The notes under the pieces were generated by a model, which saw nothing but the letters and a program-made list of their open reading frames with translations, was not told where the DNA came from and did no database searches. DNA of 33,547 bases from Polynucleobacter sp. (GTDB lineage: Bacteria; Pseudomonadota; Gammaproteobacteria; Burkholderiales; Burkholderiaceae): NCBI GenBank assembly GCA_023254115.1, contig JALQYK010000108.1, positions 1 through 33,547 on the forward strand. Direction: 5' to 3'. Positions 16,079 to 22,650 of this stretch are shown here, one piece after another. A program made the translations under genes and the position numbers. The number at the start of each line of letters is the position of its first letter. The first letter of the stretch is position 1.

Positions 16079-16334
16079 TTTGAGGGTGAGCAGGCATAGG
16101 TACTGGCCCCCAAACGCCTTTGCCTCCAGTTTTAATCTTTTGAGCCATCTTGTCTATAGCGCTTGTATCACCAGAATATTTTTTAGCTATATCTTGAAAT
16201 GCTGGGCCGATAATTTTTTTATCACTAGCATGACATGCAGTGCAACCATTTTTAGTTGCTAAGGATTGGTCCGCAAATGCTGGAGAAATACTTGTAATAA
16301 ATAAAAGAACGCCCAAAATTTTTTTGTAGTTCAT
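16017..16334 (-). CDS. Class I cytochrome c (c551/c552-like)
   Basis: A 105-residue secreted cytochrome. A signal peptide ends near AFA-DQ, followed by the haem motif Cys31-Thr-Ala-Cys34-His35 and the Met80 ligand in GPVPMPAHP, then a C-terminal helix LRNLAAWALKGG. It is a small soluble electron carrier, possibly between the quinoproteins and a terminal oxidase. I chose ATG 16334, with AAAGG upstream and a clean signal peptide, over the in-frame TTG at 16370. Its 3' end overlaps the DUF1232 gene by 62 bp, tail to tail. Confidence 0.9.
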   Translation of the reverse strand: MNYKKILGVLLFITSISPAFADQSLATKNGCTACHASDKKIIGPAFQDIAKKYSGDTSAIDKMAQKIKTGGKGVWGPVPMPAHPQISDADLRNLAAWALKGGPAK

Positions 16335-16412
16335 TCTGTTAGCCTTTCTGTGCTTAAGTTTGAGATTCAATGATAATAAAAAAGATGTTAATTTGTAACT
16401 AGAATTTACGCA

Positions 16413-16440
16413 TTGTATCGGTACATCTGTTGCGATACAA
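16413..16440 (+). promoter_or_regulatory. Inverted repeat, candidate activator site for the small RNA promoter
   Basis: TTGTATCG, twelve bases, CGATACAA: a perfect 8-bp inverted repeat. Its centre also holds a TACA-TC-TGTTGCG element like the other sites. It ends 80 bp before the GG of the sigma-54 promoter, a usual enhancer distance. Confidence 0.6.
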
Positions 16441-16517
16441 CAATGGTGTAATTCTTTATTATGTTTATAGAATCGAAAAAATTAAAAGATAATCATGTAG
16501 TTACAAAACTCTCATTG

Positions 16518-16534
16518 TTGGCATAATACTTGCG
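16518..16534 (+). promoter_or_regulatory. Sigma-54 promoter of predicted small RNA
   Basis: TTGGCATAATACTTGCG has GG at 16520-16521, ten bases, and GC at 16532-16533. The predicted start is near 16545, exactly where the 5' hairpin of the small RNA begins. Confidence 0.75.
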
Positions 16535-16544
16535 TATTGAATAG

Positions 16545-16626
16545 GCGCACACTTTTTTAGCGATTTGTTGTGCGTGCATAAATCTCCTCCTGCCGCCTAA
16601 CTACTGCAGTTAGGCGGCTTTTTTTT
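16545..16626 (+). ncRNA. Predicted sigma-54-dependent small RNA, ~82 nt, with CUCCUCC linker
   Basis: No ORF explains this segment. From the predicted start it folds as three parts. First is a 7-bp 5' hairpin (GCGCACA at 16545-16551 with TGTGCGT at 16569-16575). Next is an unpaired linker with CTCCTCCT (16584-16591). Last is a terminator with a perfect 11-bp stem (16592-16602 with 16608-16618) and eight T. This is the layout of Hfq-type trans-acting RNAs. The CU-rich linker is complementary to Shine-Dalgarno sequences: 8 nt of the thiamin-linked TonB receptor RBS (24830-24837), 7 nt of acoR (11283-11289) and 6 nt of acoA (17871-17876). An alternative is a leader that terminates before acoX, but acoX has its own promoter downstream. 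Expression is not shown by sequence. Confidence 0.7.
16592..16626 (+). terminator. Strong rho-independent terminator of the small RNA
   Basis: GCCGCCTAACT, loop ACTGC, AGTTAGGCGGC, then T8. A perfect GC-rich stem that stands out in AT-rich sequence. Confidence 0.93.
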
Positions 16627-16641
16627 GATACATATGTTTCA
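16626..16641 (+). promoter_or_regulatory. Candidate activator site for acoX promoter
   Basis: TGATACA-TA-TGTTTCA is a near-perfect palindrome 115 bp before the sigma-54 GG. It matches the DUF1097 upstream site (TGAGACA-AG-TGTTTCA) at 13 of 16 positions. It begins at the last T of the small RNA terminator. Confidence 0.6.
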
Positions 16642-16754
16642 AAAAAAGAACAATGCTGTCGCATGGCAACATATAGCTACAGTCTGTGCAAAAAAAATAT
16701 GTTTTTTATTCATAAAAAACAATAGGTTGAGGAAATCTATGGTTGGTTGGTTAA

Positions 16755-16771
16755 TTGGCATGCAATTTGCA
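16755..16771 (+). promoter_or_regulatory. Sigma-54 promoter of the aco operon
   Basis: TTGGCATGCAATTTGCA has GG at 16757-16758, ten bases, and GC at 16769-16770. The predicted start is near 16782, 25 nt before acoX. Confidence 0.85.
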
Positions 16772-16806
16772 ACTAGTGAGATGGAAAAAATATATTAGAA
16801 ATAGAT

Positions 16807-17868
16807 ATGTCTAAAAACACAGTTGGAATAATTGCAAATCCGGTATCCGCTAGAGATATCCGGAGAATTATTTCCAATGCGAGCAACTTGCAGACCTCTG
16901 AAAGAGTCAATATCGTAATGAGGTTATTGTCGACTCTATTTTCTTGCGGTGTTAGTGATGCATACATGATGCCAGACAAGGCCGGTTTAACAGCAATGTT
17001 GTTGAGGTCAATTAAAAAAGAGCATGCCCAAACTGAAGGGGTCAAGTTATATCCGGATTTACATTTTGTAGACTTGAGTGTTACGTCTACAGTTGATGAT
17101 ACCTACAAAGCCGCTAATTTAATGGTTGATGCAGGTGTAAAAGTGATATTTGTCTTGGGTGGTGATGGAACGCATAGAGCTGTTGTTAAAGAGCTAATGA
17201 AGTTGAAGGATGCTGGTAAGAGTATTCCAGCAATCTGTGGGATATCTACAGGCACAAATAATGCATTTCCTCAAATGCTAGAGCCTACTGTTGCCGCTTT
17301 AGCGGTGGCTCACTATGTTAATGAAAAAATTCCAGCCGATAAAGCATTGATTAAAAATAAAGTTATTGAAGTTTGTCTTGATGATAAGGTTGCTGATATA
17401 GCGATTGTTGATGCTGTAATTAGTAAAGATATGTATGTTGGATCGAGAGCAATTTGGGAGGCAAGTAAATTGTCGGAACTTTATTTGACATATGCAGATC
17501 CTATGGTGATAGGTTTTTCAGCTATTGGTGGGCTGTTGCAACCAGTAGAGAGGTTCAGTAATGATGGTTTGGCTGTGTATATGTCAGATGATTCAAGTAA
17601 AACATCCATAGTTATTAAAGCACCCATAGCACCTGGTATGTTGAGAGATGTGCCTATTGAAAATCATCAAAAAATGGTTGCGGATGTTTCTTATCCAATT
17701 CGCATAGAAAAAGGTATTGTCGCATTAGATGGGGAGAGAGAATTTTCATTTAAGACTGGTCAAAAAGTTTCTATACGTCTTCGTAAGAATGTTTTTTCAA
17801 CGGTGAATGTCAGTAGCTGTATGCATGAAATTGCAGACAAGGGATTGCTTTGCCATACTTTGGTTTAA
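16807..17868 (+). CDS. acoX: Acetoin catabolism protein AcoX (NAD-kinase-like)
   Basis: A 353-residue cytoplasmic protein of the ATP-NAD/AcoX kinase family. It has a nucleotide-binding GGDGTHR motif (118-124) followed by CGISTGTNNAFP, the second conserved Gly-rich/Asn element. AcoX is encoded first in the aco operons of Ralstonia and relatives. Its exact reaction is not settled, and it is not strictly needed for acetoin cleavage. It is the first gene after the sigma-54 promoter, with 13 bp to acoA, so it belongs to that operon. Length and gene order are as expected. Confidence 0.9.
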   Translation: MSKNTVGIIANPVSARDIRRIISNASNLQTSERVNIVMRLLSTLFSCGVSDAYMMPDKAGLTAMLLRSIKKEHAQTEGVKLYPDLHFVDLSVTSTVDDTYKAANLMVDAGVKVIFVLGGDGTHRAVVKELMKLKDAGKSIPAICGISTGTNNAFPQMLEPTVAALAVAHYVNEKIPADKALIKNKVIEVCLDDKVADIAIVDAVISKDMYVGSRAIWEASKLSELYLTYADPMVIGFSAIGGLLQPVERFSNDGLAVYMSDDSSKTSIVIKAPIAPGMLRDVPIENHQKMVADVSYPIRIEKGIVALDGEREFSFKTGQKVSIRLRKNVFSTVNVSSCMHEIADKGLLCHTLV

Positions 17869-17881
17869 TAAGGAGGTCTAT

Positions 17882-18862
17882 ATGACAGTTAGTACAGATT
17901 TATCAAAAGATTCTATGTTAAAAGCATACCGAATCATGAAAACAATTAGAGAATTTGAAGAGCGATTACATATCGACTTTGGACGTGGAGATATACCAGG
18001 TTTCGTTCATTTATACGCTGGTGAGGAAGCGTCAGCTGCGGGCATCATGATGCACCTAAATGATAATGACAAAATTGCAAGTACGCATCGTGGCCATGGA
18101 CACTGTATTGCAAAGGGTGTTGATGTTATAGGCATGATGAAAGAGATTTATGGCAAAAAAGGCGGATCATGCGAGGGCAAAGGCGGGTCGATGCATATTG
18201 CCGACATTGATAAAGGCATGATGGGTGCTAATGGTATTTTGGGGGCTGGTGCACCATTGATTTGTGGAGCTGCGCTAGCATCAAAATTCCAAAATAAAGG
18301 TGGTGTTGGAGTTTGTTTTGTGGGTGATGGGGCATCTAATCAGGGAACATTTTTAGAGAGCCTAAACCTTGCAGCTATTTGGAATTTGCCAGCAATTTTT
18401 GTTGTTGAGAATAACGGATATGCAGAGTCAACATCGAGAGATTATGCAACGGCGGTGGATAGCTTTGTTGATCGTGCAGCAGGTTTTGGCTTGCCTGGCA
18501 TTACAGTAGATGGTACAGATTTTTTTGCTGTTTATGAGGCAGCTGGAGAGATTATTAAGCGTGCAAGAAACGGTGGTGGCCCTGCCTTGCTAGAGTGCAA
18601 AATGGTTCGTTTCTTTGGGCACTTTGAGGGGGACGCTCAAACTTATCGTGGTGCAGGTGAAGTCGATGATATTAGAGAAAACTCTGATTGTATTAAGAAA
18701 ATTAGAAAAGCAGTGACATCTAATAACTTGCTTTCTGAGGCTGACCTTAATTCAATTGATAAAGAAGTAATCGCATTAATTGAGAAAGCTGTTGCGGAGG
18801 CAAAAGCTGCGCCTTTGCCAACATCAGCTGACTTATTAACTGATGTTTACGTCAAATATTAA
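17882..18862 (+). CDS. acoA: Acetoin dehydrogenase E1 alpha subunit
   Basis: A 326-residue TPP-dependent E1 alpha subunit. The TPP/Mg motif is GDGASNQG (148-155) closing with ENN (176-178), and an E1-type STHRGHGHCIAKG loop lies at about 67-79. With AcoB it cleaves acetoin, transferring the acetyl group to the lipoyl arm of AcoC and releasing acetaldehyde. ATG 17882 is set by a perfect AAGGAGG RBS; upstream in-frame sequence overlaps acoX and is a reading-frame extension. The RBS contains AGGAGG, which the CUCCUCC linker of the predicted small RNA could pair with. Confidence 0.95.
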   Translation: MTVSTDLSKDSMLKAYRIMKTIREFEERLHIDFGRGDIPGFVHLYAGEEASAAGIMMHLNDNDKIASTHRGHGHCIAKGVDVIGMMKEIYGKKGGSCEGKGGSMHIADIDKGMMGANGILGAGAPLICGAALASKFQNKGGVGVCFVGDGASNQGTFLESLNLAAIWNLPAIFVVENNGYAESTSRDYATAVDSFVDRAAGFGLPGITVDGTDFFAVYEAAGEIIKRARNGGGPALLECKMVRFFGHFEGDAQTYRGAGEVDDIRENSDCIKKIRKAVTSNNLLSEADLNSIDKEVIALIEKAVAEAKAAPLPTSADLLTDVYVKY

Positions 18863-18892
18863 TGAATTACTTATTTAATTTAGGAGTTAAAA

Positions 18893-19906
18893 ATGGCTAG
18901 AAAAATTAGTGTTAAACAGGCAATTAATGAAGCCCTTGATCTAGAAATGTCTGCAGATCCAACGGTAATTTGCTTGGGTGAAGATATTGTTGGTGGCGCT
19001 GGTGCAGATGGTGAGAGAGATGCTTGGGGTGGCGTGCTTGGGGTAACTAAAGGTTTATACGCAAAGCATGGCGATCGTTTAATGGATACACCATTGTCAG
19101 AGAGCGCATATGTTGGTGCCGCTATTGGAGCTGCGAACTGCGGTATGCGTCCTGTGGCTGAGTTGATGTTCTTGGATTTTATGGGTGTATGTTTTGACCA
19201 GATGTTTAACCAAGCGGCCAAGTTTAAATATATGTTTGGGGGCAAGGCTCAAACACCAGTGGTTATTCGTGGCATGGTTGGTGCGGGATTTAGAGCGGCC
19301 GCACAACATAGCCAGATGTTAACGCCACTATTTACGCATATTCCTGGTTTAAAAGTGGTTTGTCCAAGTACGCCATATGACACTAAGGGTCTTTTAATTC
19401 AATCAATTCGTGACAATGACCCAGTAATTTTCTGTGAGCATAAAAACTTATATGGCTTTGAAGGGGAAGTGCCAGAAGGTTCATACACGATTCCTCTAGG
19501 TGAAGCTAATATTGTTAGGGATGGCAAAGATTGTTCAATCATTACCTATGGCCTAATGGTGCATCGTTCGTTAGAAGCCGCAGCTATTCTTGCTAAAGAA
19601 GGTATTGAGGTTGAAGTTCTTGATCTTAGAACTCTATCACCGCTAGACGTTGATAGTATTTTAGAAACTGTGGAAAAAACAGGAAGATTGGTTTGTGTTG
19701 ATGAAGCTAATCCACGTTGTAGTATTGCGTCAGATGTTTCTTCAATTGTGGCTATGCATGCATTTGGCGCTTTAAAAGGCCCAATTCAAATGGTTACTGC
19801 ACCACATACACCTGTTCCATTCTCACCTACATTAGAGGATTTATATATCCCTAGTGCAGCGCAAATAGTTGAAGCTGTAAAGCGAGCGACCGGAGGTAAG
19901 AAATAA
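18893..19906 (+). CDS. acoB: Acetoin dehydrogenase E1 beta subunit
   Basis: A 337-residue transketolase-like beta subunit. It starts with the typical ARKISVKQAINEALDLEM, carries the E1 beta segment GEDIVGGAGADGERDAWGGVLGVTKGL, and has a C-terminal transketolase domain (ITYGLMVHRSLEAA, DLRTLSPLD, DEANPRC). It forms the alpha2-beta2 E1 heterotetramer with AcoA. TTAGGAG lies just upstream of the ATG. It abuts acoC without any gap. Confidence 0.95.
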   Translation: MARKISVKQAINEALDLEMSADPTVICLGEDIVGGAGADGERDAWGGVLGVTKGLYAKHGDRLMDTPLSESAYVGAAIGAANCGMRPVAELMFLDFMGVCFDQMFNQAAKFKYMFGGKAQTPVVIRGMVGAGFRAAAQHSQMLTPLFTHIPGLKVVCPSTPYDTKGLLIQSIRDNDPVIFCEHKNLYGFEGEVPEGSYTIPLGEANIVRDGKDCSIITYGLMVHRSLEAAAILAKEGIEVEVLDLRTLSPLDVDSILETVEKTGRLVCVDEANPRCSIASDVSSIVAMHAFGALKGPIQMVTAPHTPVPFSPTLEDLYIPSAAQIVEAVKRATGGKK

Positions 19907-21016
19907 ATGTCTAATATCACTCCAATTGTTATGCCTAAATGGGGCTTATCAATGCAAGAGGGAACAGTTACTTCATGGTTGGTCGAGGTAGGTACTCAAA
20001 TTGAAGTTGGTATGCCAATCCTTGAGGTAGAGACAGATAAGATTGCTAATGCAGTTGAGGCTCCTGATCCAGGTTTATTAAGACGGAAAGTGGCATCAGA
20101 TGGCGAGTTATTGCCTGTCAAGGCTTTACTCGGAGTGATGGCTGATAGTGATGTGACGGATGCTGAAATTGATGAATACATAGCATCTTATGTAACTCCA
20201 TCATCAGATGATGATGGAGTTGAGGAAGTTTCTGCTAATTTATTCGTTGATGTAAACGGAATCAATGTTCGCTATGTTAAGCGTGGAGCAGACAGTGGTG
20301 TACCAGTTATTTTTATTCATGGATTTGGTGGTGATTTAGATAATTGGTTATTTAATATTGATTCAATTGCAGATAAGCATCCTGTAATTGCACTAGATTT
20401 ACCTGGGCATGGTCAGTCGGCAATTAAATTACCTGGCGCAAGTATTACTGCCTTAGGTAATTTCGTTATTGATTTTATGAAGGCTATCAATGTTGATAAG
20501 GCTCACTTAGTTGGTCACTCAATGGGTGGTGCAGTAGCAGCTAAAGTTGCATTATTAGACTCTAATAGGGTTGATACGCTAAATCTGATATGTACTGCAG
20601 GTATGGGTGAAGATATTAATTCATCATATACACATGGTTTTGCAAGTTCTGAGTCTAAGCGTGAATTAAAACCGTTCTTAGAGTTGTTGTTTGCCGATAG
20701 TTCGTTAGTTGGCAGACAAATGATTGATGACGTTTTGAAATATAAACGTTTAGATGGTGTAACTAACTTGCTACTTGAGTTGGGGGGGGCATTATTTGGT
20801 AATGGCAAGCAATGCGAACAGCCTGTGAAAGAGTTGTCAGGTAACCATAAAGTTTTGATTATTGTTGGTGAAAAAGATCAAATCATTCCTTCGCAGCATG
20901 TTAAAAATGCACCAAGTCACGCCAAGGTTCAAGTATTTTCAGATGCCGGACATATGACGCAAATGGAAAAAGCTAATGAAGTAAATAAGTTAATCATCGA
21001 TCATATAAGTGGTTAG
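19907..21016 (+). CDS. acoC: Acetoin dehydrogenase E2: lipoyl domain fused to alpha/beta hydrolase
   Basis: A 369-residue protein with an N-terminal lipoyl domain (1-80, Lys45 in VETDKIANAV) and a C-terminal alpha/beta-hydrolase domain (HGFGGD at 138-143, nucleophile Ser205 in GHSMGG, and a late DAGHMTQ His). This layout is the AcoC form known from Ralstonia-type acetoin systems, where the hydrolase-like domain replaces the usual CoA acetyltransferase domain. It should accept the acetyl group from E1 and pass it to CoA. The start ATG directly follows the acoB stop. A run of eight G at 20782-20789 lies inside the gene. No E3 (dihydrolipoamide dehydrogenase) gene is in the operon, so that enzyme is supplied from elsewhere. 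Confidence 0.94.
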   Translation: MSNITPIVMPKWGLSMQEGTVTSWLVEVGTQIEVGMPILEVETDKIANAVEAPDPGLLRRKVASDGELLPVKALLGVMADSDVTDAEIDEYIASYVTPSSDDDGVEEVSANLFVDVNGINVRYVKRGADSGVPVIFIHGFGGDLDNWLFNIDSIADKHPVIALDLPGHGQSAIKLPGASITALGNFVIDFMKAINVDKAHLVGHSMGGAVAAKVALLDSNRVDTLNLICTAGMGEDINSSYTHGFASSESKRELKPFLELLFADSSLVGRQMIDDVLKYKRLDGVTNLLLELGGALFGNGKQCEQPVKELSGNHKVLIIVGEKDQIIPSQHVKNAPSHAKVQVFSDAGHMTQMEKANEVNKLIIDHISG

Positions 21017-21785
21017 CACTTTGGCTGGTTTGCAAGAGCTTAATAACCGTATTGATTATGAATCAATACGGTTATTAACTATTGACGAGCCAGTATCTGG
21101 AGAAATAGAGGCTGAATGGTCAAATAGAATTGGGCTCGGCGAGCTCGATGCAATCGGAATTATTTGGTCGGGTCGCAATGAACTTGTTCAGCCACTATCA
21201 TATAAAAAATACTCTAAATTAGATGACGCAGAAGCGTTAGCATCTAGTTACGGGTTTGCGACAAGATTTAGGCAGTCTGGTGGAGGCTTAGTTCCACAGG
21301 GTGATGGAATTTTAAATCTAAGCCTTATCTGGAAAACAAAATCAAATATTTCAGAAATATCTAATGATATATATCTGCATTTGGGCTCGATAATAAAAAA
21401 AACATTTAGTCAGTTTGGAGTTGAAACCTTTTATCAAGAAGTGCCAAGAGCATTTTGTGACGGTAGATTTAATTTGGCAGCAATACATAATGACCAAGTT
21501 AAAAAGATAGTTGGTACAGCGCAGTACTGGAAAAAATATAACGAAATATACGTTGTTCTTGCGCATGCATTAATTTTGATAAACGTTAACAATAACAAAC
21601 TATGTGATTTACTAAATAAATATGAGGAAAAATTAGGTAGTGATAAATCCTACAGCCCTGATGCGATTGTGGATTTTTGTACACTATTTAGTTCTGAAAA
21701 TGAAGATTTTTTAAGTAAAAACGTAATTAAAGAATTATTCATAAAAGAGTTGGCTAACCAAATTATTAAGATTGGAGAAGATTAA
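21009..21785 (+). CDS. Lipoate-protein ligase A-like protein
   Basis: A 258-residue protein of the lipoate/biotin ligase (LplA) fold. RFRQSGGGLVPQGDGILNLSL (from about residue 86) corresponds to the RRxSGGGAVxHDxGNLNxS core of LplA, and VKKIVGTAQYWKK resembles the ligase KIAGSAQ segment with its Lys. It starts at GTG 21009 overlapping acoC by 8 bp, which implies translational coupling. The obvious job is attaching lipoate or octanoate to Lys45 of AcoC. The sequence diverges from housekeeping LplA, so a dedicated or altered ligase is likely. Confidence 0.82.
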   Translation: MVSTLAGLQELNNRIDYESIRLLTIDEPVSGEIEAEWSNRIGLGELDAIGIIWSGRNELVQPLSYKKYSKLDDAEALASSYGFATRFRQSGGGLVPQGDGILNLSLIWKTKSNISEISNDIYLHLGSIIKKTFSQFGVETFYQEVPRAFCDGRFNLAAIHNDQVKKIVGTAQYWKKYNEIYVVLAHALILINVNNNKLCDLLNKYEEKLGSDKSYSPDAIVDFCTLFSSENEDFLSKNVIKELFIKELANQIIKIGED

Positions 21786-22094
21786 ATGGTCTTATTGGAA
21801 TTTTCTATTGCGCCTTTTGATAAAGGATCTAGTGTAAGTGAATATGTTGCTAAAGCATTGAGAGTAATTGATGATAGTGGGCTCGATTATCAGTTGACTC
21901 CAATGGGTACCATTATTGAAGGAGACTGGTTAAAAGTAATGGGTTTGGTTGACGAGTGCTTCAAGGTAATGTCAAAAGAATCTGACAGAGTTGTTATGCA
22001 GATTAAAGTAGATTATCGTAAAGACAGGGTTGGTAGAATAAAAGGAAAAGTTCAAAGTGTTGAAAAAATCATAGGCAAAAAATTGTCTAAGTAA
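21786..22094 (+). CDS. MTH1187-family thiamine-binding protein
   Basis: A 102-residue cytoplasmic protein of the MTH1187/YkoF-like thiamine-binding family (PF01910). It begins LEFSIAPFDKGSSVSEYVAKALRVIDDSGLDYQLTPMGTIIEGDW, the hallmark N-terminal segment, and continues with a ferredoxin-like fold. It starts on the base after the ligase stop. Family members bind thiamine or derivatives. Placed within the operon of a TPP-dependent dehydrogenase, it may buffer or deliver the cofactor to AcoAB; that role is inferred. Confidence 0.85.
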   Translation: MVLLEFSIAPFDKGSSVSEYVAKALRVIDDSGLDYQLTPMGTIIEGDWLKVMGLVDECFKVMSKESDRVVMQIKVDYRKDRVGRIKGKVQSVEKIIGKKLSK

Positions 22095-22122
22095 TTCATT
22101 TAAAAATTAATAGAGGTTATCA

Positions 22123-22593
22123 ATGAAAAAGTTAGTCGTTGCGAGTTTTTTAATTTTAAATATTCCGACTGTATTTGCGATTGGGTATCAACCTGTATTG
22201 TCTTTATCAATGGCAAAAAAAATGGCGGAATCATGTGAAAGACTAGCTATAAAAGAAGGCTGGAAAATGAATATTGCAATTGTTGATAATGGAGCAAATT
22301 TAAAATTTTTTATTCGTCAAGATGATTCTTTTTTAAAAAGTGTTGAGTTGGCTCAGCAAAAAGCAATAACATCTGCAGGACTTCCGTTCTCAACTAAGGC
22401 GATCGCTGAGATAGCAACCAAGCTCCCTGGTGTTGCTCTAATTCCAGGGGTGTCTATCATTGAGGGGGGGCTGCCAATCTTGACTGCAAAAGGCCAGTTA
22501 ATTGGAGCTATTGGTGTATCTGGTGCAACTGCAGAGCAAGACGGCATATGTGCGCAAGCAGCCCTTGATGCAATTAAGAATGATCTAAACTAA
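22123..22593 (+). CDS. Secreted GlcG/HbpS-family (DUF336) protein
   Basis: A 156-residue protein with a signal peptide (cleavage near VFA-IG) and the GlcG/HbpS fold: SLSMAKKMAESCERLAIKEGW, NIAIVDNGANLKFFIRQDD, KAITSAGLPFSTKA, and IIEGGLPILTAKGQLIGAIGVSG ATAEQD. The family includes haem-binding and corrinoid-related proteins and often accompanies alcohol and glycolate oxidation genes. Its ligand here is unknown. It closes the aco operon, 28 bp after the thiamine-binding gene and before a strong hairpin. A run of seven G at about 22464-22470 lies in the gene. Confidence 0.85.
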   Translation: MKKLVVASFLILNIPTVFAIGYQPVLSLSMAKKMAESCERLAIKEGWKMNIAIVDNGANLKFFIRQDDSFLKSVELAQQKAITSAGLPFSTKAIAEIATKLPGVALIPGVSIIEGGLPILTAKGQLIGAIGVSGATAEQDGICAQAALDAIKNDLN

Positions 22594-22609
22594 ACACATC
22601 TTTTCTGAT

Positions 22610-22637
22610 GGGGCATTTCTATCTCATGAAATGCCCC
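22610..22637. terminator. Bidirectional hairpin between aco operon and TonB receptor
   Basis: GGGGCATTTC (22610-22619) pairs perfectly with GAAATGCCCC (22628-22637). It lies between two convergent genes and probably ends both transcripts. The flanking T-tracts are imperfect. Confidence 0.75.
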
Positions 22638-22650
22638 TATACAATAATAT

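Noticed and set aside
16413-16626. The small RNA segment as a simple leader of acoX
   Set aside because: The strong terminator ends it 180 bp before acoX, which has its own sigma-54 promoter and upstream site. A read-through leader remains possible but is less likely.
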